Origin: Pseudomonas grimontii
GTDB lineage: Bacteria > Pseudomonadota > Gammaproteobacteria > Pseudomonadales > Pseudomonadaceae
Direction of reading: 5' to 3'
Length of the DNA stretch: 64,000 bases
Assembly: GCF_007858185.1 (NCBI RefSeq)
Contig: NZ_VFES01000023.1
Location: 1-64,000 of the forward strand
Part shown: piece after piece, positions 43,806-52,930 of the stretch
How the letters are laid out: every line of letters starts with the position of its first letter
Numbering within the stretch: position 1 is the stretch's first letter
Program-made: the position numbers and the translations under genes
The notes under the pieces: model-generated
The model's input: only the letters and a program-made list of their open reading frames with translations
Databases searched by the model: none
What the model was told of the DNA's origin: nothing

Positions 43806-44402
43806 ATGAAACTGGTCGGCATGCTGGACTCGCCCTACGTACGCCGCGTGGCAATTTCCCTGGACCTGTACGGGGTGGATTTCGTGCACGAGCCCTTGTC
43901 CGTGTTCCGCACCTTCAACGAATTTGCGCAGATCAACCCGGTGGTCAAGGCCCCTACCCTGGTGCTGGACGATGGCACGGTATTGATGGACTCCAGCCTG
44001 ATCCTGGATTACCTCGAAGCCCTGGCCCCGGCTGACAGGAAGCTGCTGCCCCAGCAACCGGCGGCACTCGCCAAGGACTTGCACGTTCTGGGACTGGCGC
44101 TGGCAGCCTGTGAGAAGAGCGTGCAGATCGTCTATGAACACGACCTGCGCCCGGCCGAGAAACTGCATGCACCGTGGCTTGAGCGCGTGACCGGCCAATT
44201 GCTCGCCGCCTATGCGTTGCTGGACAAGCAACTGGACGACAGCGAAGCACTGACCCAGGCGTCGATTACGGCGGCGGTGGCGTGGTCGTTCAGCCAGTTC
44301 ACCGTGGCGTCGGTGGTCAAGGCGGATGCGTTTCCCAACCTGCAACGGCATGCCGAGCGACTGGAGCAGCATCCGGCGTTCAAGCGTTACCCCATCGAAT
44401 AA
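43806..44402 (+). CDS. Glutathione S-transferase
   Basis: A 198-residue GST. The N-terminal thioredoxin-like domain has LDSPYVRRVAISLDLYGVDF and the cis-Pro VVKAPTLVLDDG, with the glutathione-binding MDSSLILDYLEAL (Asp-Ser). The C-terminal domain is all-helical. GGAGG precedes the ATG. It probably conjugates or reduces electrophiles; no specific substrate is indicated. Confidence 0.92.
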   Translation: MKLVGMLDSPYVRRVAISLDLYGVDFVHEPLSVFRTFNEFAQINPVVKAPTLVLDDGTVLMDSSLILDYLEALAPADRKLLPQQPAALAKDLHVLGLALAACEKSVQIVYEHDLRPAEKLHAPWLERVTGQLLAAYALLDKQLDDSEALTQASITAAVAWSFSQFTVASVVKADAFPNLQRHAERLEQHPAFKRYPIE

Positions 44403-44417
44403 GCGACACCGTTCAAA

Positions 44418-44505
44418 TGTCGGAGGGGGCTTGCTCCCGATAAGGGTGGGTCAGTTATAGAAGTACTGCCTGAACCACCGCTATCGGGAGCAAGCCCCCT
44501 CCCAC
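44418..44505. repeat. REP doublet (REPIN), TGTCGGAGG variant
   Basis: The left unit reads TGTCGGAGGGGGCTTGCTCC, the right unit GGAGCAAGCCCCCTCCCACA. It lies between convergent gst and SDR genes. Confidence 0.9.
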
Positions 44506-44539
44506 ATTGGCCTGGGTTGCATGAAGGATTGAGTCAGGC

Positions 44540-45307
44540 TCAGACCCAGCCGCCATCCACAATAAAGTTCTGCGCCGAACACATCGCCGACGCATCGGAA
44601 GCAAGAAACAGCGCCATATTGGCGATGTGTTCCGGCAGGACGCTGCCGGGCAGGCACTGGCTGCGGCTGATCAGTTCCCTGGCGGCGTCATCCACCCACA
44701 TAGCCAGCTGTTTGTCGGTCATCACCCAACCCGGCACCAGCGTGTTCACACGGATACGGTTCGGGCCCAGCTCGCGTGCCAACGCGCGGGTCATGCCGTG
44801 GGCGGCGGCCTTGCTGGCGGCGTACACCGGGTAGCCGGCGGAGGCCATCATCCAGCCGACGGAGCCGAGGTTGATGATCGAGCCGCTGCCGGCGCGTTTC
44901 ATCATCGGCACCACGGCCTTGGCGGCGAAGAAGGCGTGTTTGAGGTTGACCGAGATCAGCCGGTCGAACATTTCCGAATCGACCTCTTCCAGGGTGTGAC
45001 GCACGTCATTGGCAGCGTTGTTCACCAGCACGGTGATCGGCCCCAGGGAATGCTCGAAGCGCCCTATCGCCGCCTTGTAGGCGATTTCGTCGGTGATGTC
45101 GCAACACACGAACTCCACGGTGTGCCCCTGGGAACTCAACAGCGCCGCCAGGCGTTCGCCCTGGCTTTGCGCGCGATCCACAAAGCCGACCTTGGCACCC
45201 TGCACAGCGAAGGCCCGCACCATGAATTCGCCGATCCCCGAGGCGCCCCCGGAAATCAATACGGTCTTGCCCTTGAGGTCGGGATAAACGGCGTGTTCAC
45301 TACTCAT
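44540..45307 (-). CDS. SDR dehydrogenase, candidate L-arabinose/D-galactose 1-dehydrogenase
   Basis: A 255-residue short-chain dehydrogenase. The cofactor motif is ISGGASGIGEFMV, with NNAAN and the catalytic Ser-Tyr-Lys (SVGWMMASAGYPVYAASK). No other sugar 1-dehydrogenase is seen in this catabolic region, so it is the best candidate for oxidising L-arabinose or D-galactose to the lactone, the first step of the pathway completed by the genes at 50457-57191. It is divergent from the mutarotase gene across a 136-bp region. SDR-type galactose dehydrogenases are known in Pseudomonas; the substrate is an inference. Confidence 0.87.
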   Translation of the reverse strand: MSSEHAVYPDLKGKTVLISGGASGIGEFMVRAFAVQGAKVGFVDRAQSQGERLAALLSSQGHTVEFVCCDITDEIAYKAAIGRFEHSLGPITVLVNNAANDVRHTLEEVDSEMFDRLISVNLKHAFFAAKAVVPMMKRAGSGSIINLGSVGWMMASAGYPVYAASKAAAHGMTRALARELGPNRIRVNTLVPGWVMTDKQLAMWVDDAARELISRSQCLPGSVLPEHIANMALFLASDASAMCSAQNFIVDGGWV

Positions 45308-45443
45308 AAAAGGATGCCTCGATCAATTAGTCTTATTTTATTTTACGAAACCGGGGTAAAAGGCTATAAATTCGCTGTCACAACGACAAAATATCGCTAT
45401 TAGTAGAACTATTCCACTCAAAACAACAAAAGGAAGTTCGACC

Positions 45444-46592
45444 ATGAAGCACCCTCGATACCTGCTGTCCGGACTGGCGCTGTCCATGCTGATCGCCAGC
45501 GGCGGCGCCCAGGCAGCCGGCCTGAGCAGTGAGCAAAAACCTTTCGGTAAAACCAACGACGGCACCGCCGTCGAACAGTACATCTTGCGCAACAGCCACG
45601 GCATGCAAGCCACGGTGATCACCTACGGCGGCGTGCTGCAGTCGCTGAAAGTGCCGGATAAAAACGGCAAGGTCGACGATGTGGTACTGGGCTTTGACGA
45701 CGTGCAAGGCTATCAAGCCGGTACGGCGTTTTTCGGCGCAACCATCGGTCGCTTCGGCAATCGCCTGGCTGGCGGCGCCTTTGAACTCGACGGCAAGCGC
45801 TTCCAGGTGCCGCTCAACGATGGCCCAAACTCCTTGCATGGCGGCGCCCAGGGCTTCGACAAGCAGGTGTGGAAGGCCGAGCCGGTCAAGGACAAGGACT
45901 CGGTCGGTGTGAAGCTGAGCTACCTGTCCAAGGACGGTGAGATGGGTTTTCCCGGCAACTTGAAAACCGAAGTCACCTACCGCCTCAACGACAAGAACGA
46001 ACTGCACATCGACTACAAAGCCACCACCGACAAACCGACGGTGCTCAACCTCACCAACCACAGTTACTTCAACCTGGCCGGTGCGGGTAACGGCGACATC
46101 CTCAAGCAAGTCGCTACCTTGCACGCCAGCCATTACACCCCGGTGAATGCCACCCTGATTCCGACCGGCGAACTCGCACCGGTCAAGGGCACGCCGATGG
46201 ACTTCCTCAAGCCCACCCCGATCGGGCAGCACATCAAGGAGGATCATCCGCAGCTCAAGTTTGCCGAGCCCAAACAGGGTGGGCTTGACTTCAACTGGGC
46301 GCTGGATACCAAAGGCGACGTCAAGCAACTCGCCGCCGAGGTGCATGACCCGGCATCAGGCCGACGCTTGCAGCTCTACACCAGCGAACCGGGCGTGCAG
46401 TTCTATACCAGCAACTTCCTTGATGGCTCGGTGAAGGGCAAAGGTGGCAAGACTTACCTGCACTGGAGTGGTTTCACCTTGGAGACCCAGCACTATCCGG
46501 ATGCGCCTAACCAACCAAACTTCGCCTCAACTCGCCTGAATCCAGGACAGACCTACACCCAGAACACCGTCTTCAAATTCACCGCCGATTAA
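45444..46592 (+). CDS. Galactose mutarotase (aldose 1-epimerase), exported
   Basis: A 382-residue aldose 1-epimerase with a signal peptide ending AQA, so it acts in the periplasm. The conserved catalytic segments are TIGRFGNRLAGGAFELDG, NLTNHSYFNLAG (His), and HWSGFTLETQHYPDAPN. It would equilibrate sugar anomers for the importer and the dehydrogenase. GGAAG precedes the ATG. A second, decayed copy of its last 41 codons with the same trailing palindrome lies just downstream. Confidence 0.93.
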   Translation: MKHPRYLLSGLALSMLIASGGAQAAGLSSEQKPFGKTNDGTAVEQYILRNSHGMQATVITYGGVLQSLKVPDKNGKVDDVVLGFDDVQGYQAGTAFFGATIGRFGNRLAGGAFELDGKRFQVPLNDGPNSLHGGAQGFDKQVWKAEPVKDKDSVGVKLSYLSKDGEMGFPGNLKTEVTYRLNDKNELHIDYKATTDKPTVLNLTNHSYFNLAGAGNGDILKQVATLHASHYTPVNATLIPTGELAPVKGTPMDFLKPTPIGQHIKEDHPQLKFAEPKQGGLDFNWALDTKGDVKQLAAEVHDPASGRRLQLYTSEPGVQFYTSNFLDGSVKGKGGKTYLHWSGFTLETQHYPDAPNQPNFASTRLNPGQTYTQNTVFKFTAD

Positions 46593-46604
46593 CGCACCCC
46601 ACTC

Positions 46605-46686
46605 GCAGCTGTCGAGCCCTGGCGAGGCTGCGTACGCGGTATGTCTGACACACCGCTACGCAGCCTCGCCAGGGCTCGACAGCTGC
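46605..46686. repeat. Palindrome after mutarotase gene, copy 1
   Basis: Inverted arms of about 33 bp (GCAGCTGTCGAGCCCTGGCG ... and its mate) around a TATGTCTGACACA centre. It is related to the palindrome at 7239-7332 and duplicated at 46838-46919. Confidence 0.85.
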
Positions 46687-46696
46687 TACGCCAAGG

Positions 46697-46822
46697 AGCG
46701 GTTTCACCCTGGAGACCCAGCATTTCCCGGATGCGCCTAACCAACCGACGTTTGCCTCGACCCGTTTGAATCCGGGGCAGACCTACAGCCAGAACACCGT
46801 CTTCAAGTTCTCCGCTGATTAA
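46697..46822 (+). pseudogene. Duplicated 3' fragment of the mutarotase gene
   Basis: From about 46700 to the TAA at 46820-46822 the sequence repeats the end of the mutarotase gene (46470-46592) with a constant offset of 230 bp. Translated, it reads GFTLETQHFPDAPNQP... to ...KFSAD, against GFTLETQHYPDAPNQP... to ...KFTAD in the gene. Only four residue changes are seen, plus synonymous ones. It has no start codon and is not expressed on its own; the reading frame is nevertheless intact over the fragment. Confidence 0.9.
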
Positions 46823-46837
46823 CGCACCCCACGCGTA

Positions 46838-46919
46838 GCAGCTGTCGAGCCCTGGCGAGGCTGCGTACGCGGTATGTCTGACACACCGCTACGCAGCCTC
46901 GCCAGGGCTCGACAGCTAC
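46838..46919. repeat. Palindrome after mutarotase fragment, copy 2
   Basis: A second copy of the 46605-46686 palindrome, almost identical, at the end of the 230-bp tandem duplication. It lies just downstream of the 3' end of the leftward araH gene. Confidence 0.85.
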
Positions 46920-46943
46920 GCCAAGGTATCGGTGCAATGACCC

Positions 46944-47912
46944 TTAGCGTTGTTTCATGCGGTCGATGACCACCGCCAGCAGCAGGATCGAACCGCGGAT
47001 CACGTACTGGTAGAAGGTGTCGATGTTCTTCAGGTTCATCGCGTTCTCGATGATCGCCAGGATCAACACCCCGGCGATCACGTGGCGAATCATCCCCACC
47101 CCGCCGCTCAGCGACACCCCGCCCAGCACGCAGGCAGAAATCACCGTCAGCTCGAAGCCCTGGCCGATCATCGGCTGGCCCGAGGTCATGCGCGAGGCGA
47201 GGATCACACCCGCCAATGCACCGATCAGGCCATGCACGGCGAAGATCAGGATCTTGGTGCGGTCAACGTTCACCCCCGCCAGCAGCGCCGCTTCCGGGTT
47301 GCCGCCGATGGCCATGGTGTTACGCCCGTAGGTGGTGTAGTTGAGCAGCCAGCCGAAAAACAGGAAACACACGATGGTGATCAGGATCGGCACCGGCACG
47401 CCGAACAACTGGCCATTGCCAAAGATAAAGAACTGGTCCTGGGACACCCCCACCGCCTTGCCGTCGGCAAAGATATACGCCAGGCCACGCACGATCTGCA
47501 TGGTCGCCAAGGTGGTGATCAACGCATTGACCCGCAGCTTGGCGATCACGATGCCGTTGATCAGCCCGACCACCAGGCCCATCAGCAGCGCCGCGCCGAT
47601 GCCCAGCATGACGCTGTCGGTATCGCGCATCACAATCGCCGCCACCACGCCGGCGCAGGCGATCACCGAGCCCACCGACAAGTCGAAGTGCCCCGACGCC
47701 AGGCAGAACAACATGGTGCACGCGGCGATGCCCACGGTGGAAATCGCCAGGCCCAGGCCACGCATGTTCAACGGCGAGAGGAAGTTATCAATAAGCAAGG
47801 CGCACAGGACAAAGATGCCCACCGCTGCCAACAGCATCGCCCAGTTGTCGAGCAGTGCGCGCATATCGAGGGGTTTGCGTGCCGTCGGCAGCGCGTTGTT
47901 TTGAGTCGTCAT
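46944..47912 (-). CDS. araH: Sugar ABC transporter permease AraH
   Basis: A 322-residue permease of the ribose/arabinose import family with about ten hydrophobic segments. LASGHFDLSVGSVIACAGVVAA and GGNPEAALLAGVNVDRTKI are family signatures; the N-terminal and C-terminal sequences fit AraH more than RbsC. It is the last gene of araF-araG-araH, 9 bp after araG. Substrate assigned as L-arabinose (or D-galactose) from the pathway context. Confidence 0.9.
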   Translation of the reverse strand: MTTQNNALPTARKPLDMRALLDNWAMLLAAVGIFVLCALLIDNFLSPLNMRGLGLAISTVGIAACTMLFCLASGHFDLSVGSVIACAGVVAAIVMRDTDSVMLGIGAALLMGLVVGLINGIVIAKLRVNALITTLATMQIVRGLAYIFADGKAVGVSQDQFFIFGNGQLFGVPVPILITIVCFLFFGWLLNYTTYGRNTMAIGGNPEAALLAGVNVDRTKILIFAVHGLIGALAGVILASRMTSGQPMIGQGFELTVISACVLGGVSLSGGVGMIRHVIAGVLILAIIENAMNLKNIDTFYQYVIRGSILLLAVVIDRMKQR

Positions 47913-47921
47913 GGTCTTCTC

Positions 47922-49424
47922 TCAGTTCGCCAGGCCGCGCGGCAGGGCCAGTTGCAGCAGGTTGGATTCAGTCGCGTGCTCACGGATTTGTTCGCCGCGC
48001 ATCGCGCCTTCGCACAGCACCAGGATGCGGTCGGAGATGCCCATCACTTCCATGAGGTCGCTGGACACCACGATCACCGCAATGCCCTGGGCCGCGAGGT
48101 TATGGATAATCTGGTAGATCTCGGCCTTGGCACCGATGTCGATGCCACGCGTCGGCTCATCCAGCAGCAGGACCTTCATGGGCATCGACAGCCAGCGGCC
48201 AAGAATGGCTTTCTGCTGGTTGCCGCCAGACAGGTACATGATCTTTTGCGCGGCGGTCGGGGTTTTGACTTTCATTGCCTTGATCTGCTGGTCGGCATTG
48301 CCCTTTTCCCAGCCATCGCGCAGCAACCAGCCGAACGCCGAGTGGGCGCCACGCGCGCTGATATTGATGTTCTCGGCGACGCTTGAGAGCGGAATAATGC
48401 CTTCCTTCTTGCGGTCTTCCGGGCACAGCAGCACACCGGCGGCGATGGCGTCGCGGGGTGAACGCAGTTGCAGGGCCTCCCCGCATAACTCAAGGCTGCC
48501 GGCACTGGCGCGTTCCAAACCACTGAGCAAACGGAACAGCTCCGTGCGCCCTGCCCCCACCAAGCCGAACAGGCCGAGGATTTCGCCTTTGCGCACGTCA
48601 AAACTGATCGGTTCGCGCAAACCCGGCCCCAACAAACCATCGACCTTGAGCGCCACCTCGCCGTGCTCGCGCGGGCGGTAGTCGTAGATGTCCTGGATGT
48701 CGCGACCGACCATGCAGGTCACCAACTGGTCGTGGGTCAACGCACTCATGTCGTCGAAGGTTCGCACATAGCGGCCGTCCTTGAACACCGTGACCGCGTT
48801 GCAGATGCGGAACACCTCTTCCATGCGGTGCGACACGTAGAGCACCACTTTGCCCTCGTCGCGCAGGCGCGTGATGATCGCCATCAAGCGGTCGATCTCC
48901 CGCGCCGAGAGGCTGCTGGTCGGTTCGTCGAAGGCAATCACATGGGCGCCACGGGACAGCGCCTTGGCGATTTCCACCAGTTGGCGCTGGCCCAGGGACA
49001 GGCGTCCGAGTTTTTCCTCGGGGTCGATTTCATCCGCCAGGCCCTTGAGACAGGCCAGGGCCTGCTTGCGCAGCAGGCCCCGGTTGACTACGCCAAAGCG
49101 CGATGGCAAATGCCCGAGGAACAGGTTTTCGGCGACGGTCATTTCCGGCACCAGATGCAGCTCCTGGTGAATCACCGCGACGCCGCTGGCGATGCTGTCG
49201 GCGGCGCACTTGAACGCCATGGTCTGCGCGCCAATCTGCACGCTGCCGCTGCTGGGGATATAGGCGCCGCCGAGGATCTTCAGCAGCGTCGACTTGCCCG
49301 CACCGTTCTCGCCCATCAAGGCGTGCACCTGCCCCGGCAAGGCGGTGAAGCTGATGCCGTCCAGCGCCTTGACCCCAGGGAAAGTTTTGCCGATAGCGTC
49401 AAAACGCAGGGCCGCCGCAGTCAT
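47922..49424 (-). CDS. araG: Sugar ABC transporter ATPase AraG
   Basis: A 500-residue tandem ABC ATPase. The first half has Walker A GENGAGKST, signature LSLGQRQLVEIAKALS and Walker B VIAFDEPTSSLS; the second half has the degenerate Walker A GLVGAGRTE and LSGGNQQKAILGRWL, as usual in sugar importers. The ATG at 49424 overlaps the araF stop (ATGA). It energises uptake through AraH. Confidence 0.93.
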   Translation of the reverse strand: MTAAALRFDAIGKTFPGVKALDGISFTALPGQVHALMGENGAGKSTLLKILGGAYIPSSGSVQIGAQTMAFKCAADSIASGVAVIHQELHLVPEMTVAENLFLGHLPSRFGVVNRGLLRKQALACLKGLADEIDPEEKLGRLSLGQRQLVEIAKALSRGAHVIAFDEPTSSLSAREIDRLMAIITRLRDEGKVVLYVSHRMEEVFRICNAVTVFKDGRYVRTFDDMSALTHDQLVTCMVGRDIQDIYDYRPREHGEVALKVDGLLGPGLREPISFDVRKGEILGLFGLVGAGRTELFRLLSGLERASAGSLELCGEALQLRSPRDAIAAGVLLCPEDRKKEGIIPLSSVAENINISARGAHSAFGWLLRDGWEKGNADQQIKAMKVKTPTAAQKIMYLSGGNQQKAILGRWLSMPMKVLLLDEPTRGIDIGAKAEIYQIIHNLAAQGIAVIVVSSDLMEVMGISDRILVLCEGAMRGEQIREHATESNLLQLALPRGLAN

Positions 49425-50425
49425 TTCCACAGCCCGATCTTGGTCAGTTCTTCCTGGAAGTTGGCACGGGTGATCAGGGTCACTTCGTCCATGGCCGTGT
49501 ATTTAGGCGGCTCAGTGCCCTTGGTGACCCACTCGTACATCATCAGCGCGGTGTTGTAGCCCTCGATGTGCGGGCTCGGCAGCATCGAGCCGAAGAAGCC
49601 GCTGTTGGCTTTCTTCAATTCGCCGATAGCGTCGGTGCCATTGATGCCGATGCCGATCACATTGGCGGCGGCGAAACCGGCGCTTTCGGTGGCGCGCACG
49701 CCGCCGAGCACGGTGTTGTCATTCATGCCGCCGATGATCAGGTTTTTCGCGCCGCTGGGCAGCTTGACCAGGGCCGAGTTGGTGGCGTCCATGCTGCCGG
49801 GAACGTCGAGGGTTTTCAGCGCAGCCGTCAGAATGTGGTCCTTGGGAATGCCGGCTTCTTCCAGGGATTTGATCGAGCCGTCGGTGCGTTTCTTACCGGT
49901 GTCGAGTTCATTGAAGGTGTTGATCACCGCGTAGGTGTCCTTCCAGTCCCAACCGCGTTTTTTCGCTTCGGCGGCCATGGCGGCACCTTGTTTCTGGCCC
50001 ACTTCAAACGCGGCCATGCCCAGGTACGGCACGTCCTCCATGAAGTTGCCCTTGGCGTCGACAAAGCGGTCATCCACGGCAATCACTTTCAAGCCGTTGG
50101 CCTTGGCCTTGGCGACGATGGCCGGGCCCAGGGACACGTCCGGCGGGCAGATCACAAAGCCCTTGGCGCCGTTGGCGGCCAGGCTGTCGATGGCCGAGAG
50201 GGTTTTCTCGCCATCGGGCACGGCGATCTTGATCACGGTAAAGCCATGTTCCTTGCCGGCTTTTTCCGCGAAGGCCCATTCGGTCTGGAACCAGGGCTCT
50301 TCGGCCTGCTTGACCAGGAAACCGATCTTCACTTCTTCAGCGGCCAGCAACAGCCCGCTCAAGCTCATGGCCGAGACCGCCACAGCGGCGCAGCACAGGG
50401 AACGGATACCACGACGACGATTCAT
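49421..50425 (-). CDS. araF: L-arabinose-binding periplasmic protein AraF
   Basis: A 334-residue periplasmic binding protein with a signal peptide (LCCAAVAVSAMSLSGLLLA). FLVKQAEEPWFQTEWAFAEKAGKEHGF, VICPPDVSLGPAIVAKAKANGLKVIAVDDRFVDAKGNFM, and GGMNDNTVLGGVRATE are close to AraF of E. coli. It is upstream of araG and overlaps it by 4 bp. The lactonase gene lies 31 bp upstream on the same strand. Confidence 0.94.
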   Translation of the reverse strand: MNRRRGIRSLCCAAVAVSAMSLSGLLLAAEEVKIGFLVKQAEEPWFQTEWAFAEKAGKEHGFTVIKIAVPDGEKTLSAIDSLAANGAKGFVICPPDVSLGPAIVAKAKANGLKVIAVDDRFVDAKGNFMEDVPYLGMAAFEVGQKQGAAMAAEAKKRGWDWKDTYAVINTFNELDTGKKRTDGSIKSLEEAGIPKDHILTAALKTLDVPGSMDATNSALVKLPSGAKNLIIGGMNDNTVLGGVRATESAGFAAANVIGIGINGTDAIGELKKANSGFFGSMLPSPHIEGYNTALMMYEWVTKGTEPPKYTAMDEVTLITRANFQEELTKIGLWK

Positions 50426-50456
50426 ACGGGTGACTCCTTGTTGTTGTTTTTAGGCA

Positions 50457-51320
50457 TTAACCGGCAAAGCGATGGCAAGGCATGCCGGGTACGTCGACTT
50501 CGATGGCCAGCACCGCGCCGTCCAGAGGGTGATCCAATGGGCTGGCGGCGCTGGTGATATACAAGGTGGTGAGGTTGGGGCCACCGAATACGCAACTGGT
50601 GGGGCGACTCACGGGCAACTCGATAATGCGGTCCACCTCCCCCTCGGGCGTCAGGCGCAGCAGGCAACTGCCGTCCCAACGGGCGTTCCAGATGTAGCCT
50701 TGACTGTCCATGGCTGAGCCATCCGGCCCGCCGCGTGCGTGCGGTCCGAACCACAGCGTTGCCGGCTCAAGTTGGCCGTCGGCTTGGATCGTATGCTGGT
50801 AGAGCGTAGCGTCCAGGCTGTCACCGAAATGCACCTGCCTGCCGTCCTCGCTCCACAGCAAGGTGTTGGGAATGCCCAGGCCGTGGAGCAACGGCGTGAC
50901 CTGTGCATCCGCATCGATACGAAACAGGCCGCCGGAGCGCCGCGTGATCGGCAGGTCTTCGCCGTGTTCGCCGATGTTGTTCTGCATGGTGCCCAGCCAC
51001 AGGCGGCCCTGGGCATCGCAGCGCGCTTCATTGCCACGGTTGCCCGGTTGCGGGTCGGCCACGCAGAGCAGGGTCAGGGCTTCGGTGGCCAGGTCCAGGC
51101 GGTAGACACCGCTGCTCAAGGTCACCAGCGCATCACCACTTTCACACGGGATAAACGCCGAGACGTGCTCGGGCAACTGCCAGATCTGCAACTGCCCGCC
51201 CATCAGGCGCAGGGCCTGTTTGCCGGCGATATTGACCCAGTACAGCGCCTGGGCCGGCACGTCCCAGAACGGGCCTCCCCCCAGTTGCGCACGGTGCTCA
51301 GTGACAGCGGTACACGACAT
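50457..51320 (-). CDS. SMP-30/gluconolactonase family lactonase (L-arabinolactonase-type)
   Basis: A 287-residue six-bladed beta-propeller lactonase. Metal-ligand strands are visible in AQLGGGPFWDVPAQALYWVNIAGK (Glu is replaced by Gln-Leu-Gly-Gly-Gly here), GNRGNEARCDAQGRLWLGTM and DGSAMDSQGYIWNARWDGS. AGGAGG precedes the ATG at 51320. It would open the arabino- or galactono-lactone made by the SDR dehydrogenase. The canonical metal-binding Glu of the first strand should be checked, as the local sequence is not standard. Confidence 0.88.
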   Translation of the reverse strand: MSCTAVTEHRAQLGGGPFWDVPAQALYWVNIAGKQALRLMGGQLQIWQLPEHVSAFIPCESGDALVTLSSGVYRLDLATEALTLLCVADPQPGNRGNEARCDAQGRLWLGTMQNNIGEHGEDLPITRRSGGLFRIDADAQVTPLLHGLGIPNTLLWSEDGRQVHFGDSLDATLYQHTIQADGQLEPATLWFGPHARGGPDGSAMDSQGYIWNARWDGSCLLRLTPEGEVDRIIELPVSRPTSCVFGGPNLTTLYITSAASPLDHPLDGAVLAIEVDVPGMPCHRFAG

Positions 51321-51339
51321 GACGCCTCCTGATGAATGT

Positions 51340-52920
51340 TTACAGCGAGTCGCGGGATGGCGTGCCATCCACCAGGCGCTGGATGCGCAGCGGGTTGGCG
51401 TTTTTCAACGCGTCGGGCAGCAGGCTATCCGGGTAGTTCTGGAAGCACACCGGACGCAGGAAACGGTCGATGGCCAAAGTGCCGACCGAGGTGCCACGGG
51501 CATCCGACGTCGCCGGGTATGGGCCGCCATGCACCATCGAATCGCAGACTTCGACGCCGGTCGGGTAGCCGTTGAGCAGGATGCGCCCGACTTTCTGTTC
51601 CAGCAGCGGCGTGAGTTCGGCGAACTGTTGAAAGTCTGCCGGCTCGCCAATGATTGTCGCCGTCAGTTGACCGTGCAGGCCGTGCAAGGCGGCGCTGAGT
51701 TGGGCCTGGTCGGCGACCTCGACAAACACCGTGGTGGGGCCGAAGACTTCTTCCTGCAGCACTTCATCGCCATCGATCAACAAGCGCACATCGGCCTTGA
51801 ACAACTGCGGTTGCGCCTGATTGCCCGCCTGGGTGCTACCGGCCAAATGCGGAATGCCAGGGTGCGCCAGGAGTTTTTCCAGACCTTTGCCGTAGCTGCT
51901 CAGGGTGCCGGCATTGAGCATGGTTTGCGCCGGTTGCTCACCGATCAGTTGGGCGACCTGTTGGGTAAACGCGGTGAACTGCGGCGAAGCGATACCGATC
52001 ACCAGGCCAGGATTGGTGCAGAACTGGCCGCAGCCTTGCACCACCGACGCGGTCAGATCCCGCGCGACAGCGTCCGCCCGCGCCCGCAGGGCCTGGGGTA
52101 GGACGATCACCGGGTTGATGCTCGACATCTCGGCAAACACCGGAATCGGCTGCGGGCGCGCCGCGGCCATATCGCACAAGGCGCGACCGCCCTTGAGCGA
52201 GCCGGTAAAGCCGACCGCCTGGATCGCCGGGTGCTTGACCAGCGCCTCGCCGACGCCGCCACCAAAGATCATATTGAACACACCCGCCGGCATCTCGGTC
52301 GCTTCAGCCGCGCGAATGATTGCACTGGCCACCTGTTCAGCCGTGGCCATATGCCCGCTGTGGGCCTTGAACACCACCGGGCAACCGGCCGCCAGCGCCG
52401 CTGCGGTATCACCACCGGCCGTGGAAAACGCCAGGGGGAAGTTGCTCGCGCCAAACACGGCGACCGGGCCCAGGCCGATGCGGTATTGGCGCAGGTCCGG
52501 GCGTGGCAGTGGCTGGCGATCCGGCAGTGCCTTGTCGATACGCGCACCATAGAAATCGCCGCGACGCAGCACCGTGGCGAACAGGCGCATCTGGCCGCTG
52601 GTACGACCACGCTCGCCCTTGATGCGCGCGGCGGGCAGCGCGGTTTCGCGGCAGACCAACTCGATGAAGTTATCGCTCAGGGCATCCAGCTCGTCGGCTA
52701 TCGCGTCCAGGAACTGCGCACGGCGCGCGGCACTCAACGCACGGTAAGCCGGATACGCAGCGGCGGCGGCCTTGGCGGCGGCATCCACCTCTTCCGGCGT
52801 GGCCTGGTAGAAATCCTGCGGCAAGGTTTCACCGGTGCTGGCATCGACGCTGTGCAGCTTGACGCTGCCGGCGGCGCTGCGCTGGCCGCCGATATAGTTG
52901 TGGCCGAGGAACTGGGTCAT
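51340..52920 (-). CDS. 2-Oxoglutarate semialdehyde dehydrogenase (KGSADH)
   Basis: A 526-residue aldehyde dehydrogenase. The catalytic Cys lies in QGCGQFCTNPGLV, the Glu in FAEMSSINPVI, and the cofactor region in GFTGSLKGG. This belongs to the KGSADH type III-like group that oxidises 2-oxoglutarate semialdehyde to 2-oxoglutarate, the last step of the oxidative pentose pathway. The start at 52920 follows AAGGAG; the frame extends further through the neighbouring gene but only as an artefact. It lies 10 bp after the FAH gene. Confidence 0.92.
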   Translation of the reverse strand: MTQFLGHNYIGGQRSAAGSVKLHSVDASTGETLPQDFYQATPEEVDAAAKAAAAAYPAYRALSAARRAQFLDAIADELDALSDNFIELVCRETALPAARIKGERGRTSGQMRLFATVLRRGDFYGARIDKALPDRQPLPRPDLRQYRIGLGPVAVFGASNFPLAFSTAGGDTAAALAAGCPVVFKAHSGHMATAEQVASAIIRAAEATEMPAGVFNMIFGGGVGEALVKHPAIQAVGFTGSLKGGRALCDMAAARPQPIPVFAEMSSINPVIVLPQALRARADAVARDLTASVVQGCGQFCTNPGLVIGIASPQFTAFTQQVAQLIGEQPAQTMLNAGTLSSYGKGLEKLLAHPGIPHLAGSTQAGNQAQPQLFKADVRLLIDGDEVLQEEVFGPTTVFVEVADQAQLSAALHGLHGQLTATIIGEPADFQQFAELTPLLEQKVGRILLNGYPTGVEVCDSMVHGGPYPATSDARGTSVGTLAIDRFLRPVCFQNYPDSLLPDALKNANPLRIQRLVDGTPSRDSL

Positions 52921-52930
52921 GTTGATCTCC

